This document shows, piece by piece, positions 57,875-64,000 of a DNA stretch of 64,000 nt. The stretch spans positions 1 to 64,000 of IMG/VR virus record IMGVR_UViG_3300046453_000026; one strand, 5' to 3'. Below the pieces are notes generated by a model. The model had not been told where the DNA came from and searched no databases. It worked only from the letters and a program-made list of their open reading frames with translations. The DNA comes from a virus. Within the stretch, counting starts at the first letter, position 1. Each line of letters opens with the position of its first letter. The position numbers and the translations under genes were made by a program.

Positions 57875-58355
57875 TAGCGTCAGCCTTCGGAAGTGCTTCG
57901 AGGTCTTCTTGGAGCCTCCGCAGATCGTCTGTGATATCCCGCGTGCGCTGCATAATCAGCAGTACCACCGGGACCATATCCGTCTCGAAGGCACTCAGGG
58001 CGTTGTACTCGTCCAGCAGCGTGTTAATACCGTCTTGCAGCATAGAGCGCTTGTACTCGATATCGCGCTTCGGAAGTATGTACCCTGTGATCTGCCGGAT
58101 GGCCTGTTTCTTACCTTCTAGCTCTTTCTCCAGCCGCTGGCGCTGCGTCACAAGATAGGCACCCTTACGCTCCAGCTCTTCGTTACCTTCGTTTGTGCGA
58201 ATGAAGTATTGGTGGATGCCGTCCTCGATCATGACCACATCCGGCAGCACCCGCTTGATGGTCTCGAACCTCTCCTTGGCGAGTTCGAGATTAGCCATCT
58301 CAATGCTGTGGAAGGTGCGCAGGCGTTCGATATCATCTATCGCCATAGGGGCCAT
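57867..58355 (-). CDS. Coiled-coil protein of unknown function
   Basis: The 162-residue chain is almost all helical with heptad-like stretches (LVTQRQRLEKELEGKKQAI, then DITDDLRRLQEDLEALP). No catalytic motif. The 23-bp overlap with the gene above suggests coupling. Role unknown. Confidence 0.6.
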   Translation of the reverse strand: MAPMAIDDIERLRTFHSIEMANLELAKERFETIKRVLPDVVMIEDGIHQYFIRTNEGNEELERKGAYLVTQRQRLEKELEGKKQAIRQITGYILPKRDIEYKRSMLQDGINTLLDEYNALSAFETDMVPVVLLIMQRTRDITDDLRRLQEDLEALPKADANG

Positions 58356-58737
58356 CTCCCTTGTATCCGCGCGGGCGCATTACCCGACCGCTGGTGGCAC
58401 CGTACATACTGTCAATCATCCGGTTGGCCCGCGCCTGCACCATACCTTTATGTGTGGCCGAAATAACAGCTCCTACCATCTGCCCGTAGTTGTTGTTTTC
58501 TGGAGGTGAGATCAGCTTGTTAAGGACCTCTTGCAGCTTGGCCGCTCCTTCGTCATCTCCCACTGCCTGCATGCTCTCGATGGACTCTTTGGTCATTTCA
58601 ACCACGCCCTTAATGAGCGGATGGTCTGAAAGTGTGCCTTCTGCCAGCTCGTTAAGAAGTTGTACCGCTTGCGCGGAGAGGGTGACGGTCAGTGTGCCGT
58701 CCTCGTTCAGGGTCCAGCTCTTGCTCTTGTCACTCAT
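58333..58737 (-). CDS. Conserved protein of unknown function
   Basis: The 134-residue product has an N-terminal strand-helix unit (TLTVTLSAQAVQLLNELAE) and a Gly/Arg-rich basic C-terminus (RVMRPRGYKGDGPYGDR). It may bind nucleic acid through the tail. No family recognised. It overlaps the DUF1653 gene by 8 bp. Confidence 0.55.
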   Translation of the reverse strand: MSDKSKSWTLNEDGTLTVTLSAQAVQLLNELAEGTLSDHPLIKGVVEMTKESIESMQAVGDDEGAAKLQEVLNKLISPPENNNYGQMVGAVISATHKGMVQARANRMIDSMYGATSGRVMRPRGYKGDGPYGDR

Positions 58738-59032
58738 AGTGGATAGTCTCCTTTGGGGCTTCCGCCCTTAGTTCTGTAGTAGCTTGGATTAGCACCTGTT
58801 GCTGCTCTGTCACGGTTAGTAGCCGGAATCGTGGTACTTCATTTCCTTCTGCATCCTGCACCGTTGTATGGAAGGACTTCTCGGACCGTACCCATACCTG
58901 CGGCTTGTCAACGTGCATATTTTGATACACGACTGTAGCCTCGCCGTCAGCTTCGCGCTTCGCGTCTGCTATAAGCACCCGATAGTACTCCTTACTCTTA
59001 TAATGCTGGTACACGCTGCCCGGGTAGATCAT
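58730..59032 (-). CDS. DUF1653-family protein
   Basis: The 100-residue protein has the DUF1653 pattern: YQHYKSKEYYRVLIADA near the N-terminus, ATVVYQNMHVDKPQVWVR in the middle and GNEVPRFRLL at the end. Its role is unknown, though the fold is common in small proteins that accompany metabolic enzymes. It overlaps the next gene by one base. Confidence 0.8.
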   Translation of the reverse strand: MIYPGSVYQHYKSKEYYRVLIADAKREADGEATVVYQNMHVDKPQVWVRSEKSFHTTVQDAEGNEVPRFRLLTVTEQQQVLIQATTELRAEAPKETIHYE

Positions 59033-59652
59033 TAGCCTTTCTCCGGCGCAGAGGGCGGTGTGGCAGCAGGTGCATTAAAGGACAGCGCGCCGGACATCAG
59101 CATGGAACCGATAGCCTTCGTGACCAGCTCTTGCAGCATCCCGTCTACCCGCTTTTCGTCGAAGTTGGCTGCGACCCGCTCCCTGTACTCCTCAGTCACG
59201 TATTGTGGGATAAGCTTCCGAACCTCGACTTCAACGAGCGGCTTCAGGTCGTCGGTAGCTTTCTGCCACGACTTGCGATAGTCGTCTCCATAATTGCGCA
59301 CAACTTCCTCAGCCATCGCCCGGATGGTCTGTCCACTACCTGTGTTGAGGCCCGCCGTTTTCATAGCATTATTGAAGTGTTCCGCAAGGATTTCTGCTCC
59401 CCACCCGGAGAACGAACGCTTGTGTCCGTTCCACACGTTAGCCTCGTCTATCTTAATGGCAGCGTCAATCATCTGCTGCACCTTACGCTCAGCCAGCTTA
59501 GTAGCCTGCTCTTCCACCTTAGCTGCGATGTGCGGGTTGTTCAGCCACGCGTCCAGCATGGCGCTCGCAAGATTTTGCTTGATCTGCGCGGTAGGCAGTT
59601 CCCCATGTACGAACCCGATCAGTTCTTCAATGCTCAGTGTAATTTTACCCAT
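59032..59652 (-). CDS. Conserved helical protein of unknown function
   Basis: The 206-residue protein is mainly helical (LASAMLDAWLNNPHIAAKVEE, then YVTEEYRERVAANFDEKR) with an Ala/Pro tail. I recognise no family. AAAGGAGCTGG precedes the ATG at 59652. It may be a structural or replication accessory protein; position gives no clue. Confidence 0.55.
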   Translation of the reverse strand: MGKITLSIEELIGFVHGELPTAQIKQNLASAMLDAWLNNPHIAAKVEEQATKLAERKVQQMIDAAIKIDEANVWNGHKRSFSGWGAEILAEHFNNAMKTAGLNTGSGQTIRAMAEEVVRNYGDDYRKSWQKATDDLKPLVEVEVRKLIPQYVTEEYRERVAANFDEKRVDGMLQELVTKAIGSMLMSGALSFNAPAATPPSAPEKG

Positions 59653-59710
59653 TATTTCCAGCTCCTTTGATTTTGTTTGATGGGCAGGTTGCTACCCTGC
59701 CCAGTCTTCG

Positions 59711-60019
59711 CTACTCCAGCTCTTCTTCTCCGTCATCGTCCCAACTACCCGCGCCTTCGTCCTCTGCCTCTTCCTGCTCTGTCACCCATGTGCGGATGAT
59801 CTCGCGTTCCCGTTCGCCCGGTTTGAGGCTGCTGTTGAAGCGGTTTACTACGCCTGCCGCCCGCGCTGTCAGAGCATTACCGACCTCGTCATCGGACAGA
59901 GAACCATCATTGATGCTCTCTTCTTCGATCTCCACCAGTACCTCTTCCCACGAAGCGGAGGCCTCAAGCTCTTTAGTCTTGGACTTCCGAACCTCACCGT
60001 GCACTACGAATACCTTCAC
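59711..60019 (-). CDS. Small acidic protein
   Basis: The 102-residue protein has a helical middle (SWEEVLVEIEEESINDG) and a strongly acidic end (EDEGAGSWDDDGEEELE). Charge alone suggests a DNA-mimic or polymerase-binding role, but there is no sequence match to support it. It overlaps the gene above by 4 bp. Confidence 0.55.
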   Translation of the reverse strand: MKVFVVHGEVRKSKTKELEASASWEEVLVEIEEESINDGSLSDDEVGNALTARAAGVVNRFNSSLKPGEREREIIRTWVTEQEEAEDEGAGSWDDDGEEELE

Positions 60020-60636
60020 TCCTGCCCGCTCCCTTTAGCTTCCACGGTCTCCATGGCGCTCTCGATTTCTGTTGCTCCCTCTGCCCCGTCTGAGGCGTCG
60101 GCTATCTGCTGCATCTCTTCAGTCAGCATTCCCATGGTGCGCATACCTGCCTTATTAAAGGCCTCTTCTAAACTTGCCAGCGTCCTCATGGTATACACTC
60201 GGGTCTCCAGCGAACCGCTCAGTCTGTGCATTGCAGTATGAAGGTTCTCAACCTCTTTAAGTAGCTGCGGGTTGCGCAGCACAAAGCTCTTCAGCGGTGC
60301 CGCCATGGATACAAAGTCCTTATGCTCCCGGCGAATCTTGCGATTTTCTTTAAGCTTCAGAAGTATGCCGTGCGCATCCTTGCGTGGAAAGTCGGCCAGC
60401 TCGACCGCGTGGGTCAAGTCTCCATATTCAAGGTCCATCGCATGCACTTGGTCATGTGCTGCGTCATGCAGGATCGGTACCTTAACCAGCGCATGGTGCA
60501 GCATGTCAATCAGCATCAGAAGCCCACCTGCACCCTTCAGAACCTCGGCGGGTATCGCGGTCTTCATTGCCTGCTCTCCCTGCCGCTTACTCTCTACCAG
60601 CCTACGTCTTGCCTGCCCCATCTCAATCAGTCCCAT
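60016..60636 (-). CDS. Conserved helical protein of unknown function
   Basis: The 206-residue product is helical (LLMLIDMLHHALVKVPILHD, then HTAMHRLSGSLETRVYTM) with an acidic tail. A better ribosome site exists for the internal ATG at 60567 (GGGAGAGC), so the protein may begin there. Its first codons overlap the previous gene. Role unknown. Confidence 0.55.
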   Translation of the reverse strand: MGLIEMGQARRRLVESKRQGEQAMKTAIPAEVLKGAGGLLMLIDMLHHALVKVPILHDAAHDQVHAMDLEYGDLTHAVELADFPRKDAHGILLKLKENRKIRREHKDFVSMAAPLKSFVLRNPQLLKEVENLHTAMHRLSGSLETRVYTMRTLASLEEAFNKAGMRTMGMLTEEMQQIADASDGAEGATEIESAMETVEAKGSGQE

Positions 60637-62225
60637 CTATCCAGTTTGTATGAGGCTGTGCCTGTTGCTGCTGTCACTCGTATAGTAGCGTTAAGTGCCG
60701 CGCCACTTTGTAGGCGGATACCACATGCCGACGCTTCTTCGTATCCACCAAGCTGTGCGTTCTTCGAATACGATTCGATAGTGGAGCGTACTTCCCGAAG
60801 CTCGGACTTCAGCGTCTCAGGGAATAGCGCAATCCCTGCGCGTCCGGCGCGGTTGTCCCTCGCTCCGTCAAGTATGAAGATAACGGCCTTGCCTTGGTGC
60901 GCGTTCTCCTCGTACCACATGGACGGCTGATATGTGACGCCTGTTACCTTGCACCATCCACTCGTGAGTCCCCATTGAGACGGTGCAGAGCCGCCGCTAT
61001 ATACGTACCAGTTAACTGGGTTGCGGCGTTCCTCTGTATCCCATTGCAGGATAGGCGGCGCGTCCGCGTTGACAGCGGTCAGGAGCGCGGTGAAGGCATC
61101 GGTTCCACTACGCACTTGGTACTCGATAACTTCAGCGTTCGGAAGCACGGTCTCCAAGAACTTACGCCATGTCATAGTGACCGTTGGGAGCGTCATCGCC
61201 TTGGCTGGGGTTGGAGCGTCCTTTGCCTTCAAGTGGCCGAACAATCCGCCAGCCGCTTGCTCGTTTTTCGGAAGTGCAGGCTTCCATATCGTTTCGATCT
61301 CGTCCAGCCTTGCGAATCGGCGTTCTAGTGATGGTGCAAGTCCCAGCTTCTCGAATATCTTCTCGGCTTGGGCGATGTTCCCGGCGCTCGGTGCAGCTTG
61401 TGGGCGCTGGTACTGCAATGGGTGCATCTTGGCAGAGAAACGCTTCTTCACGCTCTCAAACTCCATGCCGGACTGAATGTCGTCGAGCAGGGTCCCGATC
61501 ATGGAGCTTCTGACGTGGGCGAATCCAGCCGGAGCAGTAGCCACCGCCAGCCATACTGCGTTGTTGCGGGTCTTGAGGTTCTTGACATGCACACCGCTTT
61601 CCGCCAGCTTCAGGAACCATTCTGCCACGCCCAGCGTCTTCTCACTACGGTACAGCACCTCACTCTTTAGAAGCGTGACCGCTTGCTGTATGGTTGGCAG
61701 GCTGTACGACTGAATAGCTTCCTGAAGCATCCGATAGTCTTCGCGCTTCTCAGCCATCTTCTGGCCTGCCGTCATAAGGCGGCTTGTGTACACGGACTTC
61801 GGAATCTGGGTAACAGACATGTGTGTCCATTCGCCTGTCTGCGGTTGTCCCCATACCTTTTCTTCCGACAGGAACACTCCTGTCACCTCGGCCTTCTTGA
61901 CCGCCTCAATCACTGCATTCACGGACGGCAGGAAGAACGTTGGCGCGTTCAAGTCCCACATGACAGGCTTTATCGTACTGTCCGCCTCGATGGTCACCAG
62001 TCCGCCGAAGCGGTCGACGAAGTTCGCGCAGGCTCGGCAGGTGTAGTACTGTCGAGCTTCGGCGGGCAGGTTGTGTAGGAACAGCTCGAACAGGTTGCCC
62101 GCGTCTGTTGTAAACAGGCGTGTTCCCTCCGTTACGTTCGCGCTGTAGTTGTGCCTAACCGCCTGCTCCAGCGCCGGATAGTTGTGGTTATTCTCATTAG
62201 GGGCCGTCCCCGTAGTCATTGTCAT
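60627..62225 (-). CDS. Conserved phage protein with Cys pair, 532 aa
   Basis: This is the largest gene of the early block. Near residue 62 it has YYTCRACANFVDRFGGLVTI, a CxxC-containing segment that I have seen in many large-phage proteins of unknown function. A long helical middle and a beta-rich C-terminal third (VTMTWRKFLETVLPN, then VKGITYQPSMWYEENAHQ-like strands near residue 430) follow. It may act on nucleic acid. It starts just below a tiny gene whose end contains its ribosome site. Confidence 0.7.
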   Translation of the reverse strand: MTMTTGTAPNENNHNYPALEQAVRHNYSANVTEGTRLFTTDAGNLFELFLHNLPAEARQYYTCRACANFVDRFGGLVTIEADSTIKPVMWDLNAPTFFLPSVNAVIEAVKKAEVTGVFLSEEKVWGQPQTGEWTHMSVTQIPKSVYTSRLMTAGQKMAEKREDYRMLQEAIQSYSLPTIQQAVTLLKSEVLYRSEKTLGVAEWFLKLAESGVHVKNLKTRNNAVWLAVATAPAGFAHVRSSMIGTLLDDIQSGMEFESVKKRFSAKMHPLQYQRPQAAPSAGNIAQAEKIFEKLGLAPSLERRFARLDEIETIWKPALPKNEQAAGGLFGHLKAKDAPTPAKAMTLPTVTMTWRKFLETVLPNAEVIEYQVRSGTDAFTALLTAVNADAPPILQWDTEERRNPVNWYVYSGGSAPSQWGLTSGWCKVTGVTYQPSMWYEENAHQGKAVIFILDGARDNRAGRAGIALFPETLKSELREVRSTIESYSKNAQLGGYEEASACGIRLQSGAALNATIRVTAATGTASYKLDRWD

Positions 62226-62229
62226 TGGT

Positions 62230-62373
62230 TTAATTCACTCCCTGTGCGTAGTCAATATCGAACTCATACATCTGCGACAAGTACTGCCGCTTAATCACCA
62301 GCCATGCACACCCGCTCTCATGGTGTGCCATAACGAATACGATCTGATAAGGCTCGCCGCGCACGTTGACCAT
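62230..62373 (-). CDS. Small 47-aa protein before the 532-aa gene
   Basis: The frame begins at the ATG at 62373 with GGGAGGG 6 nt upstream and ends at a TAA at 62230. The peptide starts MVNVRGEPYQIVFVMAHHES and continues WLVIKRQYLSQMYEFD. No motif. It lies in a stretch that would otherwise be an unexplained 250-bp gap, and its end includes the site used by the next gene. Confidence 0.7.
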   Translation of the reverse strand: MVNVRGEPYQIVFVMAHHESGCAWLVIKRQYLSQMYEFDIDYAQGVN

Positions 62374-62474
62374 GCCGCCCTCCCTATACCTACCCCAGCG
62401 TTCCAAGATGGATACGCTAGGAATGTAGGTGAAGGCGGGATCGTACGGCCTAAAGCGTTGGTGCTCGGTGTCCT

Positions 62475-63425
62475 CTACTTTGGGGAGGGTGGGGCCGGAC
62501 GCCTACGTGCAGGTGGCGTAGCAAGCGGGCTATTAAGGGCATCTATGGCCTGCTGCCGCTCTGCCATATCCTCTGCTGTTAGCTGCTCCGGCTCCCCACC
62601 GCTTAGTCCGCCCAGCAGCTCTTGCGGGACCGGAGGCGAAGAACGTACAGGCTTACCCATTACCTGCTGCTGAAACGGCTTACCGACGTTTGTACGCTTG
62701 GTCGCCCGGCCGTTTGCGCTATGGTACACCGTTTCATGTCCTTGTGGCTTCAGGGTAACCTCCAGCGGGTAACTTCCCGGAGTCGGTTCCCTGTACTGCC
62801 GTTTGTAGCCCACCACGTTAATGTACGGCGCGACTTCTTCCTGCTCGTCCATAAGCAGCAGCAGGTCAACCAGTGCCATTGTGTCCTCCATTGCGGAGTG
62901 AGCGCCCTCCAGCGAAACGCCGTAGTGCGCGGCCATCGCTGTGAGCTTATGACTACCCTTCGGAACCCGGTCGCGCGCGATGGTCAGCGGGCACAGGATG
63001 TCGATATACTCCAGACTCCCAAAGTGCCCCATCTGCCGCTCCAGCATGTTTTTCAGTACGGTGTAGTCAAAGGTAGCGTTGTATGCTACAAGCACCGGGT
63101 CCTCTGCTGTCTCTTCCGGCTCGTTCTCCGCTCCAAGTATCATATCCCATAGGATGCTCGCGGCCTTGTACTCCGACATACCCTTCAGAAGGTCGGCGCG
63201 GCTATGATGCCCATTCTCTAAGGCTTGAGACCAGCCCGTCTCCGGGTGGTCCATTGGATTATAGTAAATCAGGGTGTTGAACATGCTAGTGACTTCGCCC
63301 TCTACTACCCGGACGGCGCACACCTCAACGGGCCGCTGCGCCATCAGATCGAGCTTACCGTCCGGGGTCTGCGCCCCGTTAGTTTCGAAGTCGAGTACAA
63401 TCAGTGTCCGTGGAATCACGATCAT
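62475..63425 (-). CDS. DnaQ-type 3'-5' exonuclease
   Basis: The 316-residue protein starts at the ATG at 63425 (GGGGAGG upstream); the longer frame has no site. It has the DEDD exonuclease motifs: VLDFETNG (Asp12, Glu14), LVAYNATFDY (Asp120) and HSAMEDTMALVD (His176, Asp181), like the proofreading subunit and RNase T. It removes nucleotides from 3' ends and may proofread, trim RNA or degrade host DNA. The C-terminal 90 residues are Pro/Arg-rich and probably flexible. It overlaps the gene above by 47 bp. Confidence 0.88.
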   Translation of the reverse strand: MIVIPRTLIVLDFETNGAQTPDGKLDLMAQRPVEVCAVRVVEGEVTSMFNTLIYYNPMDHPETGWSQALENGHHSRADLLKGMSEYKAASILWDMILGAENEPEETAEDPVLVAYNATFDYTVLKNMLERQMGHFGSLEYIDILCPLTIARDRVPKGSHKLTAMAAHYGVSLEGAHSAMEDTMALVDLLLLMDEQEEVAPYINVVGYKRQYREPTPGSYPLEVTLKPQGHETVYHSANGRATKRTNVGKPFQQQVMGKPVRSSPPVPQELLGGLSGGEPEQLTAEDMAERQQAIDALNSPLATPPARRRPAPPSPK

Positions 63426-63744
63426 CCGACCTCCCCTTGTCCTCAATTTGATCGTACACAATATAATTGTCGTCCTCTCCAAGTACGTAGCGGACGCCAT
63501 CTTTGACGTAGCCCCTGCACCACTTGACGAAAAGGTCGCGCGGTACGCCGCTGGTGTGGCGGCAGTTCGGGGTAGTGTTGTACAGTACATACATCCATGT
63601 GGTCGCTACGATGTGGCGGCGACGCACTCCGCCGTTGTGAAACTCGGTGACCCCTTCATCCACTAACTTAGCGAGCTGGGGCCAGCTCAGGCTTTTAAGT
63701 TTGCGACGTGCACTCTCTGCTGCGTTCTTTTGGGTGGCGGTCAT
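63379..63744 (-). CDS. Small conserved protein of unknown function
   Basis: The 121-residue protein is basic, with SARRKLKSLSWPQLAKLVDE near the start and a small beta region (VRYVLGEDDNYIVYDQ). No motif recognised. It is coupled to the gene above by a 4-bp ATGA overlap and overlaps the exonuclease start. Confidence 0.55.
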   Translation of the reverse strand: MTATQKNAAESARRKLKSLSWPQLAKLVDEGVTEFHNGGVRRRHIVATTWMYVLYNTTPNCRHTSGVPRDLFVKWCRGYVKDGVRYVLGEDDNYIVYDQIEDKGRSDDRDSTDTDCTRLRN

Positions 63745-63998
63745 TTCGATCTACCCACTTCCGAAGTAGGTGGCGGAGGCGGCTCAATGCCTAACGCGAT
63801 GCGCAATCTCCGGGTCGCTACGTCTACCCGGTATGTCGCGATGTTCATATCGTCGATTGCTACGTTGATGTAGGCGGACTCTGCTTGGTCGAAGTTCTTC
63901 TCAGCTCGCCGGAGTTCCCGGTTGGCCTCAAAGAATTCAATCTGCGCGTCCATGATCCCGTCGTGCGCCGGATTTTTGCCCTTCGGAAGGTCGGACAA
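63741..63998 (-). CDS. Helical protein at the window edge, possibly partial
   Basis: The 85-residue frame starts at a TTG at the very edge, so the true start may be beyond 64000. The chain is helical (DAQIEFFEANRELRRAEKNFD, then ATYRVDVATRRLRIALG) with a Pro tail, loosely like DUF2508-type small proteins. Its end overlaps the next gene by 4 bp. Confidence 0.5.
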   Translation of the reverse strand: MSDLPKGKNPAHDGIMDAQIEFFEANRELRRAEKNFDQAESAYINVAIDDMNIATYRVDVATRRLRIALGIEPPPPPTSEVGRSK

Positions 63999-64000
63999 TG

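Larger units (their letters stand above)
81..63989. repeat. Dispersed 9-bp odd palindrome CTTCNGAAG (about 119 copies)
   Basis: Reading the whole window by eye I counted about 119 exact copies of CTTCNGAAG: about 99 with G or C in the centre, 11 with T and 9 with A, plus about 25 copies with one mismatch. Located examples are 81-89, 118-126, 473-481, 533-541, 26484-26492, 38556-38564, 42084-42092, 42389-42397 and 63981-63989. About one copy would be expected by chance. Because the arms are complementary, both strands carry it. In genes it is read in all three frames (Leu-x-Lys, Ser-Glu-Ala/Val, Phe-Gly-Ser), so selection acts on DNA, not protein. About twenty copies are intergenic. None lies in the major capsid or sheath genes. 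Counts are manual and may be off by a few. Confidence 0.93.

Noticed and set aside
1-64000. The 9-mer explained as UUCG tetraloops of terminators
   Set aside because: CUUCGG does form a stable loop, but most copies lie within genes without flanking stems, and central A or T variants also occur, so RNA loops cannot explain them.
1-64000. tRNA or rRNA genes
   Set aside because: I found no cloverleaf with a GGTTCGA-type T-arm or any rRNA-like stretch. A tRNAscan run would settle this.

Overview
The window is one continuous piece of a large tailed-phage (contractile-tail, myovirus-type) genome. Every gene I accept lies on the minus strand, so transcription runs from position 64000 towards 1. Base composition is moderate (roughly half G+C by eye). 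Strong AGGAGG-type ribosome binding sites, a GH25 endolysin, LysM modules, XkdF/XkdM-like structural proteins and a SpoVT-like regulator point to a Gram-positive, spore-forming Bacillota host; a Paenibacillaceae host is possible, but that is inference. Both ends are inside the genome: the first gene may start beyond 64000, and a promoter-like element at 47-77 points off the left edge.

Layout in transcription order. (1) 64.0-49.5 kb: about 30 tightly packed, mostly small accessory genes, many joined by ATGA overlaps. Recognisable ones are a DnaQ-type exonuclease, a DUF1653 protein, a secreted trypsin-like protease, several zinc-ribbon proteins, a MazG-like protein with an N-terminal Cys cluster, a HAD-family phosphatase and a SpoVT-like AbrB+sensor regulator. 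(2) 49.5-48.55 kb: a gene-free control region with a terminator, an A/T tract, a G run, two copies of an inverted-repeat element and two promoters. (3) 48.55-38.0 kb: small and large terminase, a PhoH-like ATPase, a GNAT acetyltransferase, portal and a MuF-type head protein. (4) 37.7-27.0 kb: two giant polyvalent proteins (1139 and 2325 aa) placed exactly where phages keep capsid-loaded, co-injected proteins. (5) 26.5-19.3 kb: a candidate structured ncRNA, a protease-scaffold fusion, major capsid protein with an Ig-like insertion, and head-tail connectors. (6) 19.3-2.3 kb: sheath, tube, frameshift-type chaperones, a tape measure carrying two cell-wall hydrolase domains, hub, spike, wedges and fibres. 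(7) 2.1-0.1 kb: holin-like proteins, GH25 lysin and an HU-type protein.

The most striking feature is not a gene. A 9-bp odd palindrome, CTTCNGAAG (N mostly G or C), occurs about 119 times by my hand count, roughly once per 540 bp, where about one copy is expected by chance. It lies in all reading frames, in intergenic DNA, inside terminator stems, and 1-2 bp downstream of the -35 box in three near-consensus promoters. This suggests a genome-wide protein-binding site, comparable in idea to the dispersed stoperators of mycobacteriophage L5.

A second candidate novelty is a ~170-nt RNA unit at 26296-26465, with its own promoter, a 22-bp closing stem (21 pairs), an inner perfect 14-bp hairpin and a U-tract terminator. 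The third is the polyvalent pair. One protein combines a sigma-70-like segment with a SNF2-type helicase. The other combines a zincin of the LPD1 type, a ParB-like domain and a possible ADP-ribosyltransferase fold. Both are likely ejected with the DNA to take over or protect in the new host (inference).
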